A stretch of 64,000 bases of DNA from contig CABZHT010000001.1 in NCBI GenBank assembly GCA_902525615.1, forward strand, positions 537,282 through 601,281, read 5' to 3'. This stretch comes from an uncultured Fidelibacterota bacterium. Lineage in GTDB: Bacteria > Fidelibacterota > Marinisomatia > Marinisomatales > Marinisomataceae. A program made the translations under genes and the position numbers. Below are positions 8,672-17,917 of the stretch, in pieces. A model generated the notes under the pieces. The model was not told the DNA's origin, did no database searches, and saw only the letters and a program-made list of their open reading frames with translations. Within the stretch, counting starts at the first letter, position 1, and every line of letters begins with the position of its first letter.

Positions 8672-9144
8672 TGATTCAAGTTTAGAAACTCTTGATAGTC
8701 TTTACCAATAATTATTTGAATATCTTCACTAGGATTCATTGTTGCATCAAATTCAACATTACCTGCATTCATGTTTGTTCCTAAAATTGTAAGCAAATTC
8801 TCAATATTTGGGTTATCCTTGCTTAAAATAACAATAGTTGTTAATTCGTAATTAAAGTTATCTGCATTTTCAATTCTAGTCACTTGTAGTCCATATCTAT
8901 TTGATAAGATATTTCCATATGAATTACCAACACCACTTATGCCACAACCATTTAATACGGCTACGCTCAAAGTTTGTGATGAATAATTTTCAAATAATTT
9001 AATTTTATTCGTTGATTCTGATGTATTTATGCGAGTAAAGTCTTTTGTTGGAGTTTCTTGTCTAAGATATGTATTAAATGACCAGACAAATGCTAAAATA
9101 ATCAAGATTAAAGAACTGATAACTATATTTAAAAAGTGGTTCAA
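8668..9144 (-). CDS. LytR_C domain membrane-anchored protein
   Basis: This 158-residue protein has one N-terminal membrane segment (about residues 4-24, IVISSLILIILAFVWSF). It is followed by a polar linker and a LytR C-terminal domain beginning SVAVLNGCGISGVG and continuing to the DNP...LLTILG region. The domain is extracytoplasmic in other proteins and its exact role is unsettled. The LytR-CpsA-Psr catalytic domain is absent. The start is a TTG that overlaps the upstream stop (TTGA). It sits between the uridyltransferase and rsfS in one tight operon. Confidence 0.8.
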   Translation of the reverse strand: MNHFLNIVISSLILIILAFVWSFNTYLRQETPTKDFTRINTSESTNKIKLFENYSSQTLSVAVLNGCGISGVGNSYGNILSNRYGLQVTRIENADNFNYELTTIVILSKDNPNIENLLTILGTNMNAGNVEFDATMNPSEDIQIIIGKDYQEFLNLNQ

Positions 9145-9866
9145 GATTCAAGCTCTTCCAGCTGATCAGATGTATTGACACCTATTACTTCATTAGAATT
9201 TGCAATTTTAATAGCCTTTATTTCCATAGTGGATTGCTGAGCTAATCCAATTGCGTCCGTTAGATAATATTCCTTAGAAGCATTATTTGTCTTAATATCA
9301 TTTAAAATTTTAAACACTTCTGGAATTTTGAAAATATATATACCAGGATTCCACTCTTTAATTTTTCTCTCATCATCAGTACAATCTTTTTCTTCAACTA
9401 TTTTTAATAGGTTATCATTTTCATCTCTTATGATTCGACCATAGCCTGTAGGATCATCAATTTCTGCAGTAATTAAAGTTAAGTCGCGATTGTTTATGAG
9501 ATGGTCATCAATTATAGGTCTAAGCGTTGATTCTTTAATGTTTGGAACATCTCCATACAAAATTAAAATATGCCCCTCTTTATTTTTTAATAAATTACCT
9601 GTTTGTAAAACAGCATGCCCTGTACCCAGTTGTTCCATTTGAGTTGCATATTTAAGATTAGCCCTATGTTGAGTATGTGAGATAACTTGCTCTTTTTTAA
9701 ATCCTACTACTAGTATTGTTTCTTTAGGTTTCAGAAGTTCACTTTCATCAAGCACAAAATCTAAGAGAGCCTTACCATTTAATTTGTGTAACACTTTTGG
9801 TAAATCGGAATTCATTCGAGTGCCTTTTCCTGCGGCCAAAATAATAATTCTTAGTTCTTTACTCAT
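9141..9866 (-). CDS. GlmU-like nucleotidyltransferase, uridyltransferase domain only
   Basis: This protein belongs to the NTP-transferase (GT-A) fold and resembles the N-terminal half of GlmU, which makes UDP-GlcNAc from GlcNAc-1-phosphate and UTP. The binding loop LAAGKGTRMNSDLPKVLH, the QLGTGHAV motif, LYGDVPN (metal-binding Asp) and the GYGRIIRD and NPGIYIF regions are all GlmU-like. It stops at 241 residues with no beta-helix acetyltransferase domain, whereas normal GlmU is about 455. A separate beta-helix gene lies at 59584-60351. It overlaps the mnmA stop by 8 bp and has an SD-like GAGG. A different UTP-sugar pyrophosphorylase role is possible. Confidence 0.82.
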   Translation of the reverse strand: MSKELRIIILAAGKGTRMNSDLPKVLHKLNGKALLDFVLDESELLKPKETILVVGFKKEQVISHTQHRANLKYATQMEQLGTGHAVLQTGNLLKNKEGHILILYGDVPNIKESTLRPIIDDHLINNRDLTLITAEIDDPTGYGRIIRDENDNLLKIVEEKDCTDDERKIKEWNPGIYIFKIPEVFKILNDIKTNNASKEYYLTDAIGLAQQSTMEIKAIKIANSNEVIGVNTSDQLEELES

Positions 9867-10971
9867 TTATTTCCTCACCTAAATAAGGTATGTTTCTTTT
9901 CCTTATTATACCTCCGCCAATACAAATATCATTTTCATTATATAAAACAATTGATTGGCCAGTAGTTATTGCTTTAATTGCATGGTCAAATTTAATATAA
10001 CATTCATCTTCATTTGATGATAATATTTGACATGAATGATCAACGTCTCGATACCTCACTTTGGCTTTGCATTTTAATGGAAGTAATTTAGAAATATCTA
10101 GATTCCAATGCATTTTATCAGCTAATAATTTATTGGAGAATAAAGCAAGATGATTAGCTCCTTGAGCAACAAATACAATGTTTTTGTTAATATCTTTATT
10201 AACAACATACCAAGGCTCATCATAAGCAGAACTTCTGGCTCCAATACCTAAACCTTTTCTTTGCCCGACAGTAAAATACATATGCCCATTATGTTTACCA
10301 ATATTTTCACCATCTACAGTAATAATTTTACCCTTTTTATCTTGTAAAAATTGTCCAACAAAATCATTATACTTTCTATCGCCAATAAAGCATATTCCTG
10401 TACTATCTTTTTTAGATGCGTTAACTAAGTTATTTTCTTCTGCAATTTTTCTAATATCTTTTTTTAATAACCCACCAAGTGGCAATTCAATATTCATTAA
10501 CAATGAACTTTTTAATTGATATAGAAAATAGGATTGATCTTTGGATTTGTCACTAGCTTTACCTATAAAAAATTTATCATCTTCCCTAACTATTTTTGCA
10601 TAATGACCCGAGGCAATTTTTATTGCACCAATTTCCTCTGCATGTTTTTGAAAAACATCAAATTTTATTTCTTTGTTGCATAAAACATCAGGATTTGGCG
10701 TAAACCCTTTTTTATGGTCATCTAAAAACTGAGAAAAAACACGTTCTTTATATTCTTTTGTATAATTTATTTTTTTTAAAGGAATATTTAGTTGATTGCA
10801 TACACTTAAAGCATCTGCATAGTCGTCTTCTGCGTTACAAATAGCATTTTTGTCATCCCAATTTTTCATAAAAACACCATATACTTCAAAACCTTTATTT
10901 TGAAGTAAAACTGCTGCTACAGAACTATCAACTCCACCGCTCATTCCTAAAACTATTTTTTCTTTTTTCAT
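9859..10971 (-). CDS. mnmA: tRNA-specific 2-thiouridylase MnmA
   Basis: MnmA adds sulfur to U34 of tRNA-Lys, -Glu and -Gln. At 370 residues it is full length. The PP-loop GMSGGVDSSVAA begins near residue 9. The two catalytic cysteines are Cys98 (NPDVLCNKEIKF) and Cys194 (TGICFIGDRKY), and the HMYFTVGQRKGLGIG motif lies between the catalytic and C-terminal beta-barrel domains. It heads the minus-strand operon and is divergent from the PfkB kinase with only 33 bp between the start codons, so both promoters must lie in that gap or within the genes. Confidence 0.97.
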   Translation of the reverse strand: MKKEKIVLGMSGGVDSSVAAVLLQNKGFEVYGVFMKNWDDKNAICNAEDDYADALSVCNQLNIPLKKINYTKEYKERVFSQFLDDHKKGFTPNPDVLCNKEIKFDVFQKHAEEIGAIKIASGHYAKIVREDDKFFIGKASDKSKDQSYFLYQLKSSLLMNIELPLGGLLKKDIRKIAEENNLVNASKKDSTGICFIGDRKYNDFVGQFLQDKKGKIITVDGENIGKHNGHMYFTVGQRKGLGIGARSSAYDEPWYVVNKDINKNIVFVAQGANHLALFSNKLLADKMHWNLDISKLLPLKCKAKVRYRDVDHSCQILSSNEDECYIKFDHAIKAITTGQSIVLYNENDICIGGGIIRKRNIPYLGEEINE

Positions 10972-11004
10972 TTTGATTACATAACTATCTTAATAAAAAA
11001 AATT

Positions 11005-11910
11005 ATGACTTCAAATCAATCACATAAAGCAGTTGTATTTGGATCAATTAGTATTGATAAGATTGTCAATAAATACGGCGCATTTTCAAACGTTTTGGGC
11101 GGATCGGCTGCGTATGCTCTTCTTGCTAATAAAAAAAACACTTGTGAGTTAGTTGGAGTCGTTGGAAATGATTTTCAACAAAAACATTTTAATTTACTTT
11201 CTGAGTATTCTCTGTCAACAAATTCATTAACAAAATTAGATGGCAATACTTTTAGTTGGGGAGGAGAGTATGAAGATGATTTTTCTTCTAGAGAAACGTT
11301 ATATGTTGATCCTGGAGTTTCAGAATCTTATTTACCTGATTTATCTGAAAAATCCAAAAATTGCCCTTATCTTTTATTGGGGAATACCACACCACATTTA
11401 CAAACTGAACTTTTAAATCAAATGCAAAATAATCCATTCATATTATTAGATACATTCAAGCTCTATATAGATATTGCAAATAAAGAACTTAAAGCGCTAG
11501 TTAAGCGATCTGACTTGTTTTGTATAAATTTTAATGAAGCACGTGCTTTAACAGGTATGGATGGATCAAGTTTGATAGAAATGTCAAAAGCAATCTTGGA
11601 TCTTGGACCAAAAAGTTTAATTATAAAAGATGGTAGTAATGGATCACATTATTTTGACCATAAGAATCATTTTTCTATAATGGCTTTTCCCGTTGATAAA
11701 GTTATTGATACTACTGGAGCTGGCGATGCTTTCCTAGGAGGAATTCTCATGGCAAAAATGAATGGAAAAAATATATTTGATGCAATGAAAGTGGGAGCTG
11801 TAACAGCATCTTTTTGCATTGAAGGAATTGGTATAGATGGACTGCTTAAAACCAATGATACTGAATTTTTAAAGCGACTTGAATGGATGCATGACAACCA
11901 TACTTCTTGA
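11005..11910 (+). CDS. PfkB-family carbohydrate kinase
   Basis: This is a 301-residue ribokinase-fold sugar or nucleoside kinase. The first signature LGGSAAYA is near residue 31. The second, DTTGAGDAFLGG, is near residue 233 and holds the catalytic Asp and the anion hole. CINFNEARALTG is the mid-protein motif typical of the family. The substrate cannot be read from sequence. It is followed by a secreted TPR protein about 50 bases on. Ribokinase, adenosine kinase and fructokinase-like roles are all open. Confidence 0.85.
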   Translation: MTSNQSHKAVVFGSISIDKIVNKYGAFSNVLGGSAAYALLANKKNTCELVGVVGNDFQQKHFNLLSEYSLSTNSLTKLDGNTFSWGGEYEDDFSSRETLYVDPGVSESYLPDLSEKSKNCPYLLLGNTTPHLQTELLNQMQNNPFILLDTFKLYIDIANKELKALVKRSDLFCINFNEARALTGMDGSSLIEMSKAILDLGPKSLIIKDGSNGSHYFDHKNHFSIMAFPVDKVIDTTGAGDAFLGGILMAKMNGKNIFDAMKVGAVTASFCIEGIGIDGLLKTNDTEFLKRLEWMHDNHTS

Positions 11911-11957
11911 AAACTCAATCTAATAATACTAACTTGAAGCCAACAAGAGGAGAAATA

Positions 11958-13055
11958 ATGAAAATCTTAAAATATTTATTAACAATAACAATTTTTACGT
12001 CTTTTTTTGTATTCGCACAAGATCTTGCTTCAGCAAAAATTAGAATAAATGAAAACAATTTTGATGAAGCGGAAATATTTCTTGTTAAAGCTTTAAATCA
12101 TCCAAAAGATAAATGGGAAGCAGCATTTCATCTTGCGGATAAAGTTTATCCAAAACAAGAGAAGTGGAATCTAGTGCGAGAAAATATGGATATTGCATTA
12201 ACAGCTCCAAAAAATTTTAAAATCAGACCTACGCCCAACTCTAGAAAAATTCTGATGACTGAAGCAGTTTCGGAATCATTATTAAACTCTTATAATAAGA
12301 TATATGTTAAGGCATCTAATTATCTTGGCTTAATTAATCAAACATCGTCTATCGATGAAAGATCTATATTGATTGATGAGGCAATGGAAGCATGCCAAAT
12401 AGGAATAGATTTAAATCCGTCACAACCAGGAGGCTATGCTTTAATGTCAATTTATGCATCAGTTAAGGGTGATAAGGAAACCACAGAAAAATATCTTAAT
12501 TCTGGATTGGCAATACCTAATTTACCTGATCAAACTAGAATAGCCGTATTGACAAGTGGTGGACAAAGTTATATTAGATTAGGGGAATATGATTTAGCAC
12601 TAAATTTATTCAATGAAGCTTTGCAAGTTAATGAGAAAGATGTATCAGTGCTAGAAAGTTTAGGTTCACTTTATTTATCTCAAGAAAACTTTGATTTATC
12701 TTTAAAATATTTAAATCAGGCAATTGAATTAACTCAGGATGATAAAAAAATGGTAGATCTTTTTTTTAATAGAGGTTTAGTTTATTTAAAAATGAAAAAT
12801 TTTGAAGAAGCTGAATATAACTTTGAAGAAGCTTATTTTTTAGCTCCTGATGATTTAGAAGCACTTTTTGGTTTAGCTAAAGCTCTTGAAGAAGCAGAAA
12901 GATGGAGAAAGGCTAGAAATTATTATTTAGAGCTTATCGATCAGAGTCCAGAAAACCCTCAGTACTATTACGGCGTTTATAGAACATATTTTGGAGAGGG
13001 AAGATTAGAGGATGCTCAAGAATATTTAAATAAGGCTACTGCTTTAAAAAGATAA
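11958..13055 (+). CDS. Secreted tetratricopeptide-repeat protein
   Basis: I place the start at the ATG at 11958. It follows a strong AGAGGAG ribosome-binding site and begins a signal peptide, MKILKYLLTITIFTSFFVFA, cleaved before QDLAS. The frame extends upstream to a TTG at 11907, but that would bury the signal. The 365-residue protein then carries several TPR units, clearest in the second half (AEYNFEEAYFLAPDDLEALFG, RKARNYYLELIDQSPENPQYYYG). It probably acts as a periplasmic or outer-membrane scaffold. The partner is unknown. Its 3' end is 9 bp from the convergent ggt. Confidence 0.75.
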   Translation: MKILKYLLTITIFTSFFVFAQDLASAKIRINENNFDEAEIFLVKALNHPKDKWEAAFHLADKVYPKQEKWNLVRENMDIALTAPKNFKIRPTPNSRKILMTEAVSESLLNSYNKIYVKASNYLGLINQTSSIDERSILIDEAMEACQIGIDLNPSQPGGYALMSIYASVKGDKETTEKYLNSGLAIPNLPDQTRIAVLTSGGQSYIRLGEYDLALNLFNEALQVNEKDVSVLESLGSLYLSQENFDLSLKYLNQAIELTQDDKKMVDLFFNRGLVYLKMKNFEEAEYNFEEAYFLAPDDLEALFGLAKALEEAERWRKARNYYLELIDQSPENPQYYYGVYRTYFGEGRLEDAQEYLNKATALKR

Positions 13056-13064
13056 AATTAAATA

Positions 13065-14912
13065 TTAATAAGTAACACCGTCGTTGACATTACCATTACC
13101 GCGCCAATCAACACCAGTATAAAAACTACTGTCTTTATATTGAATCCCGTGTACCCTAGCTAGATAATATTGTCCATTCTCCACATTACCATCTTCTTCA
13201 AATTGATGATCAAGCTTTTTAAGTGATTCAATTTCTTTTTTTGTTAAGCTTGGAAGTTTATACTCAGCATTAATGCCACCTTCATATCTTATTACATCTG
13301 GTATCCATTGAGAATGAGTTCTACCTAAATTAATCGCTTCTTGAATGCCAATTTGATGGTCAATTGTGCTTATTATCACCTGAAGAACTGCAGTGATAAT
13401 CCTAGACCCACCTGCTGCTCCAATAGTCATTATAGGTTTGTTATCCTTATCTAAAACAAGCGTAGGCGTCATTGAACTTAAGGGCCTTTTAAATGGCTCT
13501 ATCGCATTTGCTTTATCACCGATTAGTCCGAAAGCATTTAATTGTCCTGGTTTTGAAGAAAAATCATCCATTTCATTATTCAGAAAAAATCCTGCACCAT
13601 CAACTATTTTTTTATTACCAAAAGATAAATTGATTGTTGTGGTAATTCCTACAGCATTACCATACTTATCCATTGCAGAATAGTGAGTTGTTTCCGTAGT
13701 CTCATTTACTACAACACCTGCAGCAATGTTAACGCTTGGAGTTGCTTTCTTCATATTCACGAGCTTTAATCTTTCATTTGCATATTTCTTTGAAATTAAC
13801 ATTGGAATTGGGCTAGGATAAAAGTCAGGATCTCCCAAATGTATAGCTCTATCTGCATATGCCAACCTTTGGACCTCAGTTATTAAATGAACAAATTCAA
13901 CTGAATTCCTGCTCATATTTTCAATATTATAGTTTTCAAGCATATTGAGCATTTGGATTAAGAGAGCTCCACCAGAACTAGGAGGACCCATTGAAATTAT
14001 CTTTTTATCCCTATAAGTACCAATTAAAGGTTTTCTATAAACAGAGTCATAATTTTTTAAATCATCTATTGTAATTAATCCGTTATTATCATTCATTTCT
14101 GATACGATTAATTCTGCAGTTTTACCACTGTAAAAACCATCAATGCCATTATCTGCAATTCTCTTAAGGGTTTCCGCTAGATCATTTTGTATTAAAATGT
14201 CTCCTTCTTTCCACTCATCAATAGATCTTAACTTTTTCACAAATTCATCTTGAGGTATTGTACCATCTTTATAGTCTTTTTCAAGTTGTTGAATTTCTAA
14301 ATCATAATTTTTAATAAAAATTGTTCGCGAACCATAATCTTGTAAAAAATCTGCTTTATACATATCAAATCCGCTTGCTGAATTTTTATTAATTTTGTGA
14401 CCATTCTCTGCATAGTAAATGGCAGGAGCTAAAATTTCTTCTAGTGTAAATTTTCCAGAACCATAATCCTCAAAAATTTTAATAAGTCCATTTACAGTTC
14501 CGGGAACCCCAGATGATTTGTGAGACATTAAAGCTAATTCTTTACTGTATTCATTGTTTTCATCAAGAAACATCGTTTCATATGATTTAGCAGGAGCTTT
14601 TTCGCGGAAATCTAAACTTACTACTTCGCCATCATCCGTTTGTGCAACTAAAAAACCACCACCACCGATATTACCATTTGAAGGAGATGTCACTGCTAGA
14701 GTAAAGCCTGTTGCTACAATAGCATCGAATGCATTTCCACCTTTTTTTAAAAAATCTATACCAACTTGAGAAGCAATATTTGATGTTGATGAAACTGCGC
14801 CATTTTTATTACTACTTTCAATTTTCTCTATATTACATGATAAAATTATGGTAGAAACAAAAATCCATTGTAATAAAATTCTCAAGGCTTTAGTTAATTC
14901 TATTGTATTCAT
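13065..14912 (-). CDS. ggt: Gamma-glutamyltransferase, probable lipoprotein
   Basis: This periplasmic Ntn-hydrolase cleaves gamma-glutamyl bonds such as in glutathione and self-processes into two chains. The catalytic Thr is expected to be Thr408 in TETTHYSAMD, followed by GNAVGITTTINL and DDFSSKPG. The N-terminus ends in TIILSC (Cys26), a reasonable lipobox. At 615 residues it is longer than usual; about 40 charged residues (roughly 195-240, including QQLEKDYKDGTIPQ) sit before the conserved GDILIQNDLAETL. An intrinsic terminator separates it from the TonB receptor gene upstream. Confidence 0.93.
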   Translation of the reverse strand: MNTIELTKALRILLQWIFVSTIILSCNIEKIESSNKNGAVSSTSNIASQVGIDFLKKGGNAFDAIVATGFTLAVTSPSNGNIGGGGFLVAQTDDGEVVSLDFREKAPAKSYETMFLDENNEYSKELALMSHKSSGVPGTVNGLIKIFEDYGSGKFTLEEILAPAIYYAENGHKINKNSASGFDMYKADFLQDYGSRTIFIKNYDLEIQQLEKDYKDGTIPQDEFVKKLRSIDEWKEGDILIQNDLAETLKRIADNGIDGFYSGKTAELIVSEMNDNNGLITIDDLKNYDSVYRKPLIGTYRDKKIISMGPPSSGGALLIQMLNMLENYNIENMSRNSVEFVHLITEVQRLAYADRAIHLGDPDFYPSPIPMLISKKYANERLKLVNMKKATPSVNIAAGVVVNETTETTHYSAMDKYGNAVGITTTINLSFGNKKIVDGAGFFLNNEMDDFSSKPGQLNAFGLIGDKANAIEPFKRPLSSMTPTLVLDKDNKPIMTIGAAGGSRIITAVLQVIISTIDHQIGIQEAINLGRTHSQWIPDVIRYEGGINAEYKLPSLTKKEIESLKKLDHQFEEDGNVENGQYYLARVHGIQYKDSSFYTGVDWRGNGNVNDGVTY

Positions 14913-14929
14913 ATTTCAATAAGATAAAT

Positions 14930-14959
14930 AAAAAGCCTCTAAAAAAATAGAGGCTTTTT
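14930..14959. terminator. Bidirectional intrinsic terminator between the TonB receptor gene and ggt
   Basis: A perfect 12-bp inverted repeat, AAAAAGCCTCTA (14930-14941) and TAGAGGCTTTTT (14948-14959), has a six-A loop and T-rich flanks in both directions. Its main use is to end the minus-strand TonB receptor transcript, whose stop is about 30 bases upstream. Confidence 0.88.
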
Positions 14960-14990
14960 ATTTTTTTTCTTGAATCGTTTTATAATGAAC

Positions 14991-17777
14991 TTATAAGCTC
15001 ATATCTAAACGTGTGTAGATATATCTACCGCTAAATCCAAACGGACTATATCCGGAATGTTGGAAAATTCCATTAAAGCTGTTTCTTTTCACAGTTTTAT
15101 CAGGATATTCATCTAATAAGTTATTTACACCAAGTGCCATTCTAACTTGACTGTTTAGTTGGAAAGAATATTCCATATCTACAGTCCATTTAGGACTAAG
15201 AACTTGTTCTCTTTCAACTGAAGATGCAGGGATAGTTACTTCACCCCAACGATTCAACTTAGCCATTAATGTTGATGTTGGTTTTTGCAACATCGCAGAA
15301 AATTGGAAGTTTTCTTTTGGAGATGAACTTTCATATCTGACTGTATTTTGTCTACCTAATAACTGGCTGGTTGTGTATGCAGCAAGTTCGTTTGGTGTAA
15401 CAAGATCATCTTTATTTGTAACTTCAGTATCGTTAAAGTTCATTGCCGCTTTTAGCGTTAATGAACCCATAGCAACATCATGTCTCATAGTTGCAACAAT
15501 ATCAAGACCCTTTGTTTCGGTGTTGATACCATTAAAGAAATATCTTCCACCTGAAGCTGGAACGCCTCTTTCTTCAAAGAACGTAACCATATCAGATGTA
15601 GCACCGCTTCCTCTGAAAGTTTCACTCATGCTAATGCGGTCATCAACATTGATTTGATAAGCATCAACTGATAGTGAGAATTGTTCATCTTTATAAGTCA
15701 TTCCTGCTGAGATATTTGTTGAAGTTTCTGGCTCTAGATCTTTTGATCCAAGTGCTCTTGCAGCTTCAGTATCAACAGGGAAAGTACCTACTTCTAGAGG
15801 TACCCCATCAATAAAGTTTGTTGCAATTGATGAAAAGTATGCTTCTTGAAGTGCTGGAGCTCTAAATCCTGTACTAAAAGAACCTCTAGCTGCAACTCCA
15901 TCAGCTAATTCATATCTCATCGCAACCTTACCATTAGTTGTTGAACCAAAGTCACTGTAATTTTCAGTTCTTAAAGCAACATCTAATTGTAATTCTTCCA
16001 TAACATTACCACTCATTTCAGCATAAATACTAACAGCTTCTCTATCACGATCTTGCTCATTAGCAGGTGCTAAACCAGGAAGACATTGACAACCAACAGC
16101 GGCTGAAGCGCCAGCATTTGGACCATCTAAAACATCATAGCCATAGTCTGTATAACCTGCTTCTTCACCAGCTTCAATTTCATAGTTTTCCATTCTTACT
16201 TCTGCACCAAATGCTAAACTTACAGGACCAACAAAACCTGCCATATCTCTTTGAGTGCTCATATCAACATTCACAGTAGTTTGGCTGTAGCCAAGTGTAC
16301 CTAAATCAAATTCTGATTGTTGATTAGGACCGGTACCAGCAGTTGCATTGTGGCTATTTACCATACCCCATGCAAACTCATTACTACCAGTATTAACACT
16401 AACATCGTAAGCCATTCCATTGCTCATTAAGCCCTTCATACCCACAGCCATAGAAGTATCTGTTAGAGTTGGGCTAATTAGTGGTAAGAATCCATCTGGA
16501 TACCACGCACGAAGAGTTCTATTATCTTGAGCTCTTCTGTAATAACATCCACTTTCACCATCACGTGTATTCATTCCACCAAAGGCATATAAAGTACCTC
16601 TTTCCATTGGAAAGCTACCATTGAACATTAAACTAACTTGTTCAAAAGCACCTGCACCAATTCGGTGATTTTCTCTGTTAAATGCACGTTCCTCTTCATC
16701 CATTCCAGCAAAATATTGTCTTCTTGGATCAAGACCAGCACGATTTGTTCTTCCACCATCACGGAATTGACCGCTAACGTATAAATTTCCACCTAATACA
16801 TTAAGACCAGTTCCACCATGAACTATTAAATTTTTACCATCTTTCTTTAGAACTTTTTCAACACCTGGACGTGCCCAGCCTCTATCGGCTGTGTATGGTT
16901 GATAACCAATACCATCGTTTTCGTTAACATCCCAACCATAAGTAGTGTCATCTTGACCATCAATAAAGCCTTCTCCAGAATTGTATCCTCTTTCAAAGTA
17001 AGATAAGTTTTGTCCAAAAGTTACACTTACATCAGATCCACCTGTTTCTTTAAGAACAAGATTTATAACACCTGCTACTGCATCTGAACCATATTGTGCG
17101 GCAGCACCATCGCGAAGTACTTCAATTTTTTCAATTGCACTTGCAGGGATAGCGTTTAAATCTACTTGAGTAGACCCTCTACCAACAGAACCATTAACGT
17201 GAACTAAAGCACCTTGGTGACGTCTTTTACCATTTACTAGTACAAGAGTCTGATTAGGAGCCATACCTCTTAATGTTGCTGGTCTCATGTGGTCAGAACC
17301 ATCAGTAATATAACCTTTCGGAGAATTATAGGATGGAACTAAGGCTTGCAAAAGTTCATTGGTTTCCGTGAAACCAGATGCACGAATTTCAAGCTCAGTA
17401 ATTACCTCAACTGGAACAGCTTGTTCATCAACATTTCTTGAAAATCTAGAACCAAGGACAGAAACAGCGTTTCCAGCCACAGCACTAGATGCTAAAGAAA
17501 AGTTAGCAGTAGAAGCACCATCTACATTTACAGAAATACTGGCAGATTCATATCCAATGTATGAAGCAGTAACAGTATATGTTCCACTTGCAACACCGTC
17601 GACTGAATAAGAACCATCAGCTCCTGTTGCAGCACCAGACGCTGTACCTTCAACTGTTACGTTAGCACCAAATAGGGCATTCCCATTTCCATCAGTAACT
17701 GTACCTGAAACTGAACCTTGTGCAAACATAAAGCCGGAGATAGCAACTAATGCTAGCATGTTATATAGCTTTCTCAT
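14991..17777 (-). CDS. TonB-dependent outer-membrane receptor with carboxypeptidase-like domain
   Basis: This receptor imports a ligand using energy from TonB. The start chosen is the ATG at 17777, after AAAGGAAAT, giving the signal MRKLYNMLALVAISGFMFA cleaved before QGSVSG. A CarboxypepD_reg-like domain follows (about residues 22-100, GTVTDGNGNALFGANV). Then comes the plug (VPVEVITELEIRASGF; TLRGMAPNQTLVLVNGKRRH; VLRDGAAAQYGSDAVAGVIN) and a 22-strand-type barrel ending TRLDMSL. It is 928 residues. It looks more G+C-rich than its AT-rich neighbours, which fits high expression. No SusD partner is adjacent and the ligand is unknown. Confidence 0.93.
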   Translation of the reverse strand: MRKLYNMLALVAISGFMFAQGSVSGTVTDGNGNALFGANVTVEGTASGAATGADGSYSVDGVASGTYTVTASYIGYESASISVNVDGASTANFSLASSAVAGNAVSVLGSRFSRNVDEQAVPVEVITELEIRASGFTETNELLQALVPSYNSPKGYITDGSDHMRPATLRGMAPNQTLVLVNGKRRHQGALVHVNGSVGRGSTQVDLNAIPASAIEKIEVLRDGAAAQYGSDAVAGVINLVLKETGGSDVSVTFGQNLSYFERGYNSGEGFIDGQDDTTYGWDVNENDGIGYQPYTADRGWARPGVEKVLKKDGKNLIVHGGTGLNVLGGNLYVSGQFRDGGRTNRAGLDPRRQYFAGMDEEERAFNRENHRIGAGAFEQVSLMFNGSFPMERGTLYAFGGMNTRDGESGCYYRRAQDNRTLRAWYPDGFLPLISPTLTDTSMAVGMKGLMSNGMAYDVSVNTGSNEFAWGMVNSHNATAGTGPNQQSEFDLGTLGYSQTTVNVDMSTQRDMAGFVGPVSLAFGAEVRMENYEIEAGEEAGYTDYGYDVLDGPNAGASAAVGCQCLPGLAPANEQDRDREAVSIYAEMSGNVMEELQLDVALRTENYSDFGSTTNGKVAMRYELADGVAARGSFSTGFRAPALQEAYFSSIATNFIDGVPLEVGTFPVDTEAARALGSKDLEPETSTNISAGMTYKDEQFSLSVDAYQINVDDRISMSETFRGSGATSDMVTFFEERGVPASGGRYFFNGINTETKGLDIVATMRHDVAMGSLTLKAAMNFNDTEVTNKDDLVTPNELAAYTTSQLLGRQNTVRYESSSPKENFQFSAMLQKPTSTLMAKLNRWGEVTIPASSVEREQVLSPKWTVDMEYSFQLNSQVRMALGVNNLLDEYPDKTVKRNSFNGIFQHSGYSPFGFSGRYIYTRLDMSL

Positions 17778-17826
17778 TTTATTTCCTTTGTTTATGTACA
17801 TATTAGTTAATATAAATTATTCGGCA

Positions 17827-17846
17827 TGCACTTTATTTTAAGTGCA
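17827..17846. promoter_or_regulatory. Inverted repeat upstream of the TonB receptor gene
   Basis: TGCACTT (17827-17833) and AAGTGCA (17840-17846) flank six bases in the untranslated region of the TonB receptor gene. A further AAAGTGC occurs about 30 bases farther upstream (near 17876-17882), next to a TTGACA-like box on the minus strand (17889-17894). It could be an operator or a 5' UTR hairpin. Confidence 0.4.
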
Positions 17847-17917
17847 AAATACCCTTAGTGGACATAACTTAGTTTAAAGTGCGGTATATGTCAATAATTT
17901 AAAGAGGAGAGATTTTA

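Noticed and set aside
16067-16279. Frame opposite the TonB receptor, rich in Gln, His and Leu
   Set aside because: It lies wholly inside a well-supported gene and its composition reflects the complement of barrel-strand codons.
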